This document shows positions 43,618 to 51,696 of a DNA stretch of 64,000 bases, in pieces. Each line of letters starts with the position of its first letter. Within the stretch, counting starts at the first letter, position 1. A program made the translations under genes and the position numbers. Under the pieces are notes generated by a model. It ran no database searches. It had not been told where the DNA came from and saw nothing but the letters and a program-made list of their open reading frames with translations. Location of the stretch: the NCBI GenBank assembly GCA_016721005.1, contig JADKJM010000005.1, positions 124,001 through 188,000 of the forward strand, given 5' to 3'. The stretch comes from Flavobacteriales bacterium (GTDB lineage Bacteria > Bacteroidota > Bacteroidia > Flavobacteriales_F > PHOS-HE28).

Positions 43618-44435
43618 ATGAGCAAGATCATCGCCATCGTGAACCAGAAAGGCGGCGTGGGCAAGACCACCACCGCGATCAACCTGGCCGCCAGCCTCGG
43701 CGCATTGGAACGTCGCACCCTGCTGGTGGACGCCGACCCGCAAGCGAACGCGACCAGCGGCGTGGGCTGCGAACTCCGCAGCGTGCAGGCGAGCATCTAC
43801 GAGTGCATCATCAACGGCACACCGGCCACGGAAGTGATCGTCGGTACGGACAACCCGAACCTCGACCTGCTGCCCGGTCACATCGACCTGGTGGGCGCCG
43901 AGATCGAGATGATCGACATGCCCGACCGCGAGCGCCAGATGAAGAAGGTGCTGGAGCCGCTGCGCGATAAGTACGACCTCATCATCATCGACTGTTCGCC
44001 TTCACTCGGCCTGGTCACGGTGAATAGCCTCACCGCTGCGGACAGCGTGATCGTGCCCGTGCAGTGCGAGTACTTCGCGTTGGAAGGCTTGGGCAAATTG
44101 CTCAACACCATCAGATCGTGCAGCAGCGCTTGAATCCGGAGCTCACCATCGAAGGCATGCTGCTCACCATGTATGACAGCCGCCTGCGCCTGGCCAACCA
44201 AGTGGTGGAGGAAGTGAAGACGCACTTCCAGAACCTCGTGTTCGACACCGTGATCCACCGCAACGTGGCACTGGGCGAGGCACCGAGCCACGGCAAGTCC
44301 ATCATCATGCACGACGCCAGCAGCAAGGGCGCCACCAATTACCTCAACCTCGCCCGCGAGATCCTCCAGAAGAACAGCCTCACCCGCATCCCGGACAGTG
44401 AGCGCATCATCCCCGTCGAAGAGACCATCCAATGA
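43618..44435 (+). CDS. parA: Chromosome-partitioning ATPase ParA (frameshifted in this sequence)
   Basis: The N-terminal part (MSKIIAIVNQKGGVGKTTTA, deviant Walker A KGGVGKTT; LLVDADPQANAT; YDLIIIDCSPSLG) breaks off after LGKLLNTI at about 44113. The rest (VQQRLNPELTIEGMLLTMYD ... ATNYLNLAREIL) continues in the -1 frame. A single base lost in ATCAGATCGTG (expected ATCAAGATCGTG) explains it. Otherwise it is a full ~270-residue ParA/Soj. It works with ParB in origin segregation, and its end overlaps parB by 4 nt. Confidence 0.9.
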
Positions 44436-45307
44436 AGAAGAAAGGACTGGGCCGCGGCCTCAGCGCACTGCTGGACGAACCCGCTGCGGACATCACGGCA
44501 CGTGACACGAGCATGGGGCATCACCGGCCGATGGGCGGCACCTCCATGCTGTTGATCGCGCACATCGAACCGAATCCGTTCCAACCGCGCACGCACTTCA
44601 GCGAGGAAGCGCTGGCCGAAATGGCAGCGAGCATCACGCAGTTGGGCATCATCCAACCCGTCACCGTGCGCCGCGTGGGCCACGACCGCTACCAGCTGAT
44701 CAGCGGGGAGCGCCGTTACCGCGCTTCGCAGATCGCGGGGCTCACCGAGTTGCCCGCGTACGTGCGCGTAGCGAACGACGAGGCCATGCTGGAGATGGCG
44801 CTGGTGGAGAACATCCAGCGCGAGGAACTCGATGCCATTGAAGTGGCGGTGAGCTTCCAGCGCCTGATCGATGAAGTGAAACTCACGCAGGAAGAACTCA
44901 GCGAAAAAGTGGGCAAGGACCGCGCGACGGTCTCCAACTACCTGCGCCTCTTGAAGCTGCCGCCCGCGATCCAACTCGGATTGCGCCAAGGGCACATCGG
45001 CATGGGCCACGCGCGTGCGCTCATCACCATCACCGATACCGCATGGCAACTGGAACTCTACCACAAGATCGTGGAGAGCCAGATGAGCGTGCGCCAAGTG
45101 GAGGACCTGGCCCGCACGCGCAGCAAGAGCGCTTCATCCAAGGCCGCCACCAACCGCCCGCGCATGAACCGCGACCTCAGCAAGAAACTCAGCGAACGCC
45201 TGTTCAGCAAGGCCGTGGTGCGCCAGACCGCAGCCGGCACCGGCACCATCGAGATCGACTTCAGGAGCGAGGAGGAATTGCAAAGGTTGTTGGTGTCGAT
45301 CGGGTAG
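44432..45307 (+). CDS. parB: Chromosome-partitioning protein ParB
   Basis: A 291-residue ParB/Spo0J (MKKKGLGRGLSALLDE). The N-terminal CTP-binding ParB box includes IEPNPFQPRTHF, SGERRYRAS and VENIQREELDAIE; an HTH follows (TQEELSEKVGKDRATVSNYL); the C-terminal dimer segment closes the protein (IEIDFRSEEELQRLL). It binds parS, slides as a CTP-driven clamp and recruits SMC and ParA. Its ATG lies within the end of parA (ATGA). No parS site was found by eye in the window. Confidence 0.96.
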   Translation: MKKKGLGRGLSALLDEPAADITARDTSMGHHRPMGGTSMLLIAHIEPNPFQPRTHFSEEALAEMAASITQLGIIQPVTVRRVGHDRYQLISGERRYRASQIAGLTELPAYVRVANDEAMLEMALVENIQREELDAIEVAVSFQRLIDEVKLTQEELSEKVGKDRATVSNYLRLLKLPPAIQLGLRQGHIGMGHARALITITDTAWQLELYHKIVESQMSVRQVEDLARTRSKSASSKAATNRPRMNRDLSKKLSERLFSKAVVRQTAAGTGTIEIDFRSEEELQRLLVSIG

Positions 45308-45393
45308 GAAGGATAAGCGCTTGGGTTGGCAGATCCTAGGATGTGAGACCCTGCAAAGACTGAATTTCCGGGTTTGTCCATTAGGTTCGGGGT

Positions 45394-46083
45394 GTGGTTA
45401 CATCAGAGGCGGCCAGAATCATTATGGAGGTATTGAGGACAGCAAGCCCAGCCGGTATGCTGGTGCCGCATCACGTGCGTCGAGCGGACGGGCCATCGGA
45501 TAAGGATTTGGACGACACGGCCCGTGCTTTCATAGCGCGAGGCATAGCTCGGGAAAGCCACCAAACGATCCTTGCGGATGGTTTCCTTCTCAAGCGGACA
45601 GATCATACCGAATTGGAATTCTCAAGAGAAGGTTTCGACCCCTACGCTTTCATCATGGGGGAGCAACAACCAAACATTAAGGACATGTCGCACCCGATAA
45701 TCATCGCATACCTGAAAAAGGAAGGCGCATTGGACAAGGACAATGCCCGCACTGTCGTACAGATAGCAGAAGCCGTAGGGTGGGAATTGGAGAATGTGGC
45801 TATGAACGTGCGCATTGCATTGGATCAGCAAGTGCTCAACGCCGATAACCGTCAGGCTGTTCGCCAGAATTGGCGCGCAATGGCTGTGCAGGGAAAGGAA
45901 GAGATCGAGAAGTGGAGGCGCGATACGTATGGACCCGTCAAAGTTTGGCTAGGTGATGCCGAAGTAGCAGCCATCAAGGATCAGGAACACCGGAACGCTA
46001 TGCTGAAGGCGTTGCAGGACATCGCAATGACCCCGCGCGTGGCTTTCCGGGAGATAATAATGGATCGTGTCCACGGGAAATGA
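45394..46083 (+). CDS. Unknown accessory protein with winged-helix-like N-terminus
   Basis: 229 residues from GTG 45394 (alternative ATG 45424). The N-terminal part (EAARIIMEVLRTASPAGMLV) looks like a small winged-helix or HTH. The C-terminal half is helical and charged (GKEEIEKWRRDTYGPVKVWL). No family is recognised. The coding sequence is less GC-rich than its neighbours and, with the overlapping small membrane protein gene, it splits the parB-DUF5683 neighbourhood that is usually contiguous in Flavobacteriia. Confidence 0.6.
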   Translation: MVTSEAARIIMEVLRTASPAGMLVPHHVRRADGPSDKDLDDTARAFIARGIARESHQTILADGFLLKRTDHTELEFSREGFDPYAFIMGEQQPNIKDMSHPIIIAYLKKEGALDKDNARTVVQIAEAVGWELENVAMNVRIALDQQVLNADNRQAVRQNWRAMAVQGKEEIEKWRRDTYGPVKVWLGDAEVAAIKDQEHRNAMLKALQDIAMTPRVAFREIIMDRVHGK

Positions 46084-46282
46084 GAGCCAGATCGCACAAA
46101 CGTCAGTTGCTGCGAATGAAAAGTCCCAAGTGGAAGTAAGCAACTTAGCCAAACCGATCACACAATCCACGAACAGCACGGCGCTTAGCAAGCCAAGAAC
46201 ATCCAATCTGCAAAACGTGTATTGGATCGTTGGAATAGTGGTTGCTGTGCTCGCGATTATAACGTGGATCAAGAGCTGTTAG
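46067..46282 (+). CDS. Small tail-anchored membrane protein
   Basis: 71 residues from GTG 46067, overlapping the previous gene by 17 nt. A polar Ser/Thr/Asn-rich N-terminus of ~47 residues (GNESQIAQTSVAANEKSQVE) is followed by one C-terminal transmembrane helix (VYWIVGIVVAVLAIITWI). The overlap suggests a functional pair with the upstream protein. Confidence 0.5.
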   Translation: MSTGNESQIAQTSVAANEKSQVEVSNLAKPITQSTNSTALSKPRTSNLQNVYWIVGIVVAVLAIITWIKSC

Positions 46283-46375
46283 TGAAAAGTATCTGCCATG
46301 ACCGACAACGACCTGCAAGGCGGGATTATGCGAATGCTCCGATAAGAACGCATCGCCACTCGCTTTCCCGTTCCC

Positions 46376-46383
46376 GACCTTTG
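46376..46383 (+). promoter_or_regulatory. -7-like element GACCTTTG of the DUF5683 gene
   Basis: Ends 4 nt before the GTG start at 46388. It has the same G-for-T change at position 1 as the motif inside the CRISPR repeat. Confidence 0.4.
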
Positions 46384-46387
46384 CGCC

Positions 46388-46954
46388 GTGTCGCCCCTCC
46401 GCTGTCTACTCATCACGCTCCTATTCGGAGCAACCCTCATTGTGCGCGCGCAATCGGATAGCACAGCCCGGATCATTCCGCACGCCGACACCTTGGATTG
46501 GCGCCAACGCCACTCCCCCACCAAAGCCAGCATCCTCAGCGCGGTGGTGCCCGGCGCGGGGCAGGTGTACAACAGGAAGTACTGGAAAGCGCCGATCGTG
46601 TTGGTGGGCCTGGGCACGAGCATCTACTTCATCCGGGAGAACAACAGCCAGTACCAGCGCTACAAGGATGCGTACATCGCGCTGACGGACAACGACCCGA
46701 ACACGGTGGATGAATTCAACGGGCGGTTCGGTTCGCAGACCGTGCTGAACGTGGCCGATACCTACCGCCGCTGGCGCGACCTGAGCTACATCGCCTGCGG
46801 GCTGGTGTACGTGCTGAACATCGTGGATGCCAGCGTGGATGCACACTTCGTGCGCTTCGATGTGGGTTCGGACCTGTCGCTGCAGGTGTCCCCTTCCCTG
46901 CCCTTGGCGGCGCAGGGCGCGCCGGGTTTCTCGTTGGCGCTCACCCTTCGCTGA
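46388..46954 (+). CDS. DUF5683 membrane protein
   Basis: 188 residues from GTG 46388. Signal peptide MSPLRCLLITLLFGATLIVRAQ, then the DUF5683 core: KASILSAVVPGAGQVYNRKY, a membrane segment (APIVLVGLGTSIYFIRE), YRRWRDLSYIACGLVYVLNI and VDASVDAHFVRFDV. This family sits between parB and dapB in many Bacteroidota; function unknown. The conserved position supports the call. Confidence 0.88.
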   Translation: MSPLRCLLITLLFGATLIVRAQSDSTARIIPHADTLDWRQRHSPTKASILSAVVPGAGQVYNRKYWKAPIVLVGLGTSIYFIRENNSQYQRYKDAYIALTDNDPNTVDEFNGRFGSQTVLNVADTYRRWRDLSYIACGLVYVLNIVDASVDAHFVRFDVGSDLSLQVSPSLPLAAQGAPGFSLALTLR

Positions 46955-47004
46955 GGTCGGTTGCCGTTCACAATTCTTCAAGGTCCGGCCAATGGGGAGC
47001 CGGT

Positions 47005-47012
47005 TACCTTCG
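47005..47012 (+). promoter_or_regulatory. -7 promoter element TACCTTCG of dapB
   Basis: Lies 31 nt before ATG 47044, in the short gap after DUF5683. Confidence 0.35.
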
Positions 47013-47043
47013 GCGCCATTGCCCGCAGAGCGGGAACGGACGC

Positions 47044-47830
47044 ATGCGGATCGCACTCTACGGCTATGGGAAGATGGGCAAGGCCATCGAAGCAGCAGCG
47101 AACGCGCGTGGACACGAAGTGGTCTTGCGCGTGAATGCTGCGAACGCCGGAACACCGCCCACCGGCGCGGACATCGCGATCGAGTTCAGCACACCGGACC
47201 AAGCGCTGGCGAACATGCGGCTCTGCTTGGAGCACGGCGTTCCGGTGGTGGTCGGCACCACGGGTTGGTACGATCACTTGCACGAGATCAAGCGGCTCGT
47301 CGACGAGAAGCAGGGCAGCCTTCTTTGGGCCAGCAACTTCAGCATCGGCGTACACCTCTTCTTCCGCTTGAACAAAACGCTCGCCGGTCTGATGGACACG
47401 CGGTCGGAGTACCACGCGCACATCGACGAGATCCATCACATCCACAAGTTGGACGCGCCCAGTGGCACGGCGATCACGCTCGCACGGGACATTGATCTGA
47501 AGACGCAGCGGTACTCGGGGTTTGAACCTACGCGCAAGCAGGGACCGCCGTTCAACCCGGACACCTACAACGAACGTGCTCCTAAGCCCTTTCATTATCA
47601 GCGATCGCACCGGCGAAGTGATCGGCAAGCATTCGGTCACGTGGTCCGGAAGCAATGATCGGATCGTGATCACGCATGAGGCTTTTGATCGCAGCGGTTT
47701 CGCCATCGGGGCCGTGGTTGCCGCAGAGTGGCTGAAAGGACGCCGCGGTTTTTTCACGATGGATGACGTCCTCGACCTGAAGTTGAGATCGGTCGCTTTC
47801 ATTCGCTTTCAACCTTCACACACGCACTAA
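47044..47830 (+). CDS. dapB: 4-hydroxy-tetrahydrodipicolinate reductase DapB (frameshifted in this sequence)
   Basis: N-terminal nucleotide-binding half (MRIALYGYGKMGKAIEAAAN; ADIAIEFSTPDQA; VVVGTTGWYD) and the catalytic/substrate motif DEIHHIHKLDAPSGTA are intact. Near 47570-47590 the frame shifts by +1; the C-terminus continues as FIISDRTGEVIGKHSVTW ... GFAIGAVVAAEWL. Together they give a normal ~260-residue DapB, which makes tetrahydrodipicolinate for lysine and peptidoglycan. Because the gene is usually essential, the shift is probably a sequencing error. Its TAA overlaps the lepB ATG (TAATG). Confidence 0.88.
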
Positions 47831-49404
47831 TGATCCCGTACATCTTCCTCTACGCCTACTTCGCCATTCTGCTGGCCAGCTTGTGGAAACTCTTCCAGAA
47901 GGCGGGTAAGCCGACGTGGGCGGCCTTCGTGCCGGGCTACAACATCCTGGTGTGGCTGAAGATCACCGGCAAGCCGTGGTGGTGGATCGTGCTCTTCATC
48001 GTGCCGGGCGTGAACCTGCTCATGTTCATCCTGATGAACGTGAACATCTCCATCGTCCTCGGCGAGCGCCGGTTCAAGGAGCATGTGCTGATGGCCTTTC
48101 TGCCGTGGTGGAAGGTACCGGCCACGGTGTTCGCGCAGAACAGCTACGTGGGTCCGATCCCGGCCGGTAGTCGTAAGCGCGGGCTGCTGGGCCAGTGGGG
48201 CGATGCGATCCTGTTCGCAGTGATCGTGGCGACGGTGTTCCGCACGTACACCTTCGAGGCGTTCACGATCCCCACACCTTCCATGGAGAAGAGCTTGCTC
48301 GTGGGCGATTACCTCTTCGTAAGCAAATTGAGCTACGGTCCGCGCCTGCCGATGACGCCGCTGACCTTCCCCTTCACGCACCACACCATTCCGGTGGTGA
48401 ATTCGCAGTCGTTCGTTACCTGGTTCAGCCAACCGTACCGCAGACTTCCAGGATTCGGAACACCCCAACGCGGTGATGCCGTGGTCTTCAACTTCCCCGA
48501 AGGAGATACCGTGGTGGCGAATTTCCAGAACCAGAGCTACTACCAGTTGAAGCGCGAACACGGCTTCGCGAAATTGAACGACCCGAACTACCGGATGGCG
48601 GAACGCCAGCCCGACGGACGAGAGATCTTGAAGCCCGGCGGTGGCTTGCTGATCCGTCCGGTGGACAAGCAGGAGAACTACATCAAGCGGTGCATCGGTA
48701 CGCCGGGGGATAGCCTGCGCGTGACGCATGGCCAGGTGTATGTGAACAGCGAACCACTGGCGCTGGCGAACACCGGCCAGTACAACTACGAGTTCGTGCT
48801 GTCGGCACCACTCAACACCGACCGCATCAAGACCCTCTTCGACATCTCGGCCAGTGATGTGTACCAAGGCCAGATGCAGGACGGCAGCTTCTACGCGCTG
48901 ATCCCCACATCGCCCACCGTCGCAGCGAAACTGGAGAAGTTCGACAGCGTGGTGAGCATGAAACGCCAGGACCACGAGGCCGGTTTCTACAGCGATCCGC
49001 GTTACTTCCGCCCGATCTTTCCGAGCAACCCGGCGTACGATTGGAGCGAGGACAACTTCGGCCCGCTCTGGATCCCGAAAGCGGGTGCCACGTTGCAACT
49101 GGACCTGAAGATCCTGCCGCTGTACGAGCGCGCGATCCGCGTGTATGAAGGCCACGACCTGAAGGTGGATCCTTCGGCCAGCTCAGGACAACAGATCCTG
49201 ATCGATGGATCACCGGTCACCAGCTACACCTTCGAACAGGACTACTACTGGATGATGGGCGACAACCGCCACCGTTCGCAGGACAGTCGCTTCTGGGGCT
49301 TCGTGCCCTTCGACCACGTCGTGGGCAAGGCCGTGCTGGTATGGTTCACCAAGGACCCGGATACGGGCATCCGTTGGAAGCGCTTGTTCACGGTGGTTAG
49401 ATGA
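47830..49404 (+). CDS. lepB: Signal peptidase I with N-terminal DUF5684-like membrane domain
   Basis: 524 residues. The first ~120 contain membrane helices (MIPYIFLYAYFAILLASLWK; WWWIVLFIVPGVNLLMFIL) of the DUF5684 type. The peptidase part has FEAFTIPTPSMEKSLLVGDY with catalytic Ser and ENYIKRCIGTPGDSL with catalytic Lys, and box E GDNRHRSQDSRFWG. It removes signal peptides of exported proteins, including the T9SS cargo here. The start overlaps the dapB stop by 1 nt. Confidence 0.93.
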   Translation: MIPYIFLYAYFAILLASLWKLFQKAGKPTWAAFVPGYNILVWLKITGKPWWWIVLFIVPGVNLLMFILMNVNISIVLGERRFKEHVLMAFLPWWKVPATVFAQNSYVGPIPAGSRKRGLLGQWGDAILFAVIVATVFRTYTFEAFTIPTPSMEKSLLVGDYLFVSKLSYGPRLPMTPLTFPFTHHTIPVVNSQSFVTWFSQPYRRLPGFGTPQRGDAVVFNFPEGDTVVANFQNQSYYQLKREHGFAKLNDPNYRMAERQPDGREILKPGGGLLIRPVDKQENYIKRCIGTPGDSLRVTHGQVYVNSEPLALANTGQYNYEFVLSAPLNTDRIKTLFDISASDVYQGQMQDGSFYALIPTSPTVAAKLEKFDSVVSMKRQDHEAGFYSDPRYFRPIFPSNPAYDWSEDNFGPLWIPKAGATLQLDLKILPLYERAIRVYEGHDLKVDPSASSGQQILIDGSPVTSYTFEQDYYWMMGDNRHRSQDSRFWGFVPFDHVVGKAVLVWFTKDPDTGIRWKRLFTVVR

Positions 49405-49406
49405 GT

Positions 49407-49475
49407 TGTTCGTGGTGAAGTAGGTTGTTCGTGGTGAAGTAGGTTGTTCGTGGTGGACGGTGTTCGTTGCTCGGC
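49407..49475 (+). repeat. Short tandem repeat between the two lepB genes
   Basis: Two or three copies of a 19-nt unit TTGTTCGTGGTGAAGTAGG starting right after the lepB stop; the last copy is degenerate. Confidence 0.6.
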
Positions 49476-49478
49476 TGA

Positions 49479-50417
49479 ATGGTGATTGAAATGGACACCC
49501 CGAACAACGAACAACCCTCCACACGAACAACGGCGTTCCTCCGCAACGAATGGTTCCGCGCGTTCCTCTTGGCGCTGGTGGTGCTCGTTGCCTTGCACGC
49601 TTTCGTGTTCCGTTTCGTGAGCGTGCAGAGCACGAGCATGTACGCCACGTTGAAACCGGGTGATCTGCTCCTGGTGCTGCGCTGGTGCGCATGGACGGGT
49701 CTGGATCGCGGGGATGTGGTGGTCTTCCGTGATCCGTTGAAGGACCGCGACCCGATGCGCAAGCGGCCGCTGTTGGTGAAGCGCGTAGCGGCCGGACCCG
49801 GCGATGTATTGCAGGTGAAGCGTGGTCACCTCGTGGTGAATGGTGAAGTGCAAGCCCCGCAACCGGGGATCACGATGAGCTACCTGATCCGGGTGAAGGA
49901 TAGCGGCGAGGTGGTCGCGGATGAGATCCTGCGAAGTCTTCAACTTCCGAAGGAGTTGGCGATCCGCGATCGCGGAAACATCGAAGTGCCGCTGAACGCG
50001 GCGTTGGCGAAGGAGGTCGAAAAGGATCCGATGGTGATCAGCGCGGATCCCATGCGCTTGGCCACCGGTTCGCGCCGACACCTCTTCCCGTTCAGTCCGC
50101 GCTATGCATGGAATGGTGATGACTACGGTCCGATCACCGTGCCACGCGAGGGCGACACCTTGCACATCAACGTGGACAACTTCCCGCTCTACGACCGCTT
50201 GATGAGCGTGTACGAAGGCCACACGCTCGGCGTGAATGGCAACACGATGCTGTTGGACGGATCACCGCTCACGGACTATGTGGTGGAGCAGGACTACTAC
50301 TTCGTGCTCGGTGATTGCCGCCACTACAGCGCGGATTCGCGGTATTGGGGCTTCCTTCCTGCCGATCATGTGGTGGGTCGCGGCGTGCTGATCCATGCGA
50401 GCAACGGCGGTGACTGA
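49479..50417 (+). CDS. lepB: Second signal peptidase I
   Basis: 312 residues (start 49479, or ATG 49491). One N-terminal anchor (AFLLALVVLVALHAFVFRF), catalytic Ser in VQSTSMYATLKPGD, catalytic Lys in LLVKRVAAGPGDVL, and C-terminal box GDCRHYSADSRYWG. It is a paralogue of the upstream lepB without the extra membrane domain, and probably differs in substrate range. It ends 28 bases before the poly-G run. Confidence 0.9.
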   Translation: MVIEMDTPNNEQPSTRTTAFLRNEWFRAFLLALVVLVALHAFVFRFVSVQSTSMYATLKPGDLLLVLRWCAWTGLDRGDVVVFRDPLKDRDPMRKRPLLVKRVAAGPGDVLQVKRGHLVVNGEVQAPQPGITMSYLIRVKDSGEVVADEILRSLQLPKELAIRDRGNIEVPLNAALAKEVEKDPMVISADPMRLATGSRRHLFPFSPRYAWNGDDYGPITVPREGDTLHINVDNFPLYDRLMSVYEGHTLGVNGNTMLLDGSPLTDYVVEQDYYFVLGDCRHYSADSRYWGFLPADHVVGRGVLIHASNGGD

Positions 50418-50444
50418 ACCGGAAGCGGCGTGCTGCAAACCGCA

Positions 50445-50515
<71 letters not shown>

Positions 50516-50517
50516 GG

Positions 50518-50525
50518 TACCTTCG
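50518..50525 (+). promoter_or_regulatory. -7 promoter element TACCTTCG of the broken lipoprotein gene
   Basis: Ends 12 nt before ATG 50538 and matches the octamers before the endonuclease and dapB genes. It shows that sequence resumes in real upstream DNA right after the poly-G run. Confidence 0.35.
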
Positions 50526-50537
50526 GCGCATCGCATC

Positions 50538-51043
50538 ATGAACCTTCCTCGCTCCTTTCTTTAGGCCGTTGCGGTCGTGCTCCTTGTATCGTGCGACCAG
50601 CACCGAAGGGCACGCTGTGCGAACGCACCTTCGAACCATACATGGATCTCGTCAGTGACCAGGTGCGCACGATCCACAACGATGGTTATGTGGATGCGAT
50701 GAAGCTGTACAAGGCCGGTGACTACGCGGGCACGGAGAAAGGCCTGTTGGTCTACTTGGAGCGCAAGGATGCCGCGAAGGGCGCGTGGCTCTACCTCGCG
50801 TGCAGCCAATTGGCGATCGGCAAACCCTTCGAGGCTGAACGGGCGATCGATCGTTTGGAGGGTTCCAACGAGAAGGGATTCGCGGACCAATGCGAGTGGT
50901 ACACGGTGGTGTGCTGGTTGTGCAGCGACCAATCCCCGCGCGCATTGAAAGGTGCGAAGGCCATCGTGGCGAAAGGGAGGCACACCTACGCGAAGCAAGC
51001 GGAGCGATTGGTGAAGGCGCTCGAAGCAGAAGGGGTCGAATGA
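50538..51043 (+). CDS. Small lipoprotein with TPR-like helices (disrupted)
   Basis: ATG 50538 opens MNLPRSFL, then an in-frame TAG, then AVAVVLLVSCDQ, a lipobox-like segment, after which the frame must shift by -1 to join APKGTLCERTFEPYMDL ... AIVAKGRHTYAKQAERLVKA. The readable mature part is ~140 helical residues with TPR-like pairs (DYAGTEKGLLVYLERKDAAK). The stop and the missing base lie within 60 nt of the poly-G run and are probably errors. The undisturbed part alone starts at GTG 50591. Function unknown. Its TGA overlaps the next ATG. Confidence 0.55.
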
Positions 51044-51696
51044 CCATCACCGCGATCCGCGATCGGTTGCAACAACGGCTGCGCGAACCGCTTCCGGGAC
51101 ATGATGCGTTCCTGGAACTCTCGGGCTACAAACGCGAAGACCTCGAAGCCGCACGGCGCATTTCGCCACCACCACGCGAGAGCGCCGTTCTCGCCCTGAT
51201 CTACGAACGACAGGCGGTGCCGCATCTGCTGCTGATGCTTCGGCCCACTTATGAAGGTGTACACAGCGGGCAAGTGGCCTTCCCCGGCGGTCGCATGGAA
51301 CCGGAGGATGCGGATCTGCGGTCCACCGCATTGCGCGAATTCAGCGAGGAGACAGGCGCTGCCGTGAATGGCGTTGAGGTCCTGGGGATGCTCACACCGG
51401 TGTACATCCCGCCAAGCCGATCATTGGTCACGCCGTTCATCGGTATGTTGCCGGAACTCGGAGCGGTGGCACCTGATCCACGCGAAGTAGCTGCACTGAT
51501 CGAAGCCCCGTTGGAACTCGTGCTGCGCGACGACATCCTCAAGCACCGGCAGCAACACCTCGTCATGCTGGGTCGATCGGTACAGGTACCCTACTTCGAT
51601 ATCGAAGGCCACGCCGTGTGGGGGGCCACCGCCATGATGATGGCCGAGCTACGCGAATTGCTCCGTCCCCACTTCCAGTCCAAGGCGTTTCAATAG
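51040..51696 (+). CDS. NUDIX hydrolase, CoA pyrophosphatase type
   Basis: 218 residues from ATG 51040 (MTITAIRDRLQQRL), overlapping the previous stop. The NuCoA motif LMLRPTYEGVHSGQVAFPGG precedes the Nudix box GGRMEPEDADLRSTALREFS-EETG, matching GX5EX7REUXEEXGU. Such enzymes split CoA or its derivatives to 3',5'-ADP and phosphopantetheine. The last 48 bases overlap the 3' end of the convergent cyclase gene. Confidence 0.9.
   Translation: MTITAIRDRLQQRLREPLPGHDAFLELSGYKREDLEAARRISPPPRESAVLALIYERQAVPHLLLMLRPTYEGVHSGQVAFPGGRMEPEDADLRSTALREFSEETGAAVNGVEVLGMLTPVYIPPSRSLVTPFIGMLPELGAVAPDPREVAALIEAPLELVLRDDILKHRQQHLVMLGRSVQVPYFDIEGHAVWGATAMMMAELRELLRPHFQSKAFQ

Noticed and set aside
44064..44435. 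Independent small gene in the second half of parA
   Set aside because: Its product is the C-terminal half of ParA preceded by a nonsense leader; one missing base joins it to the first half.
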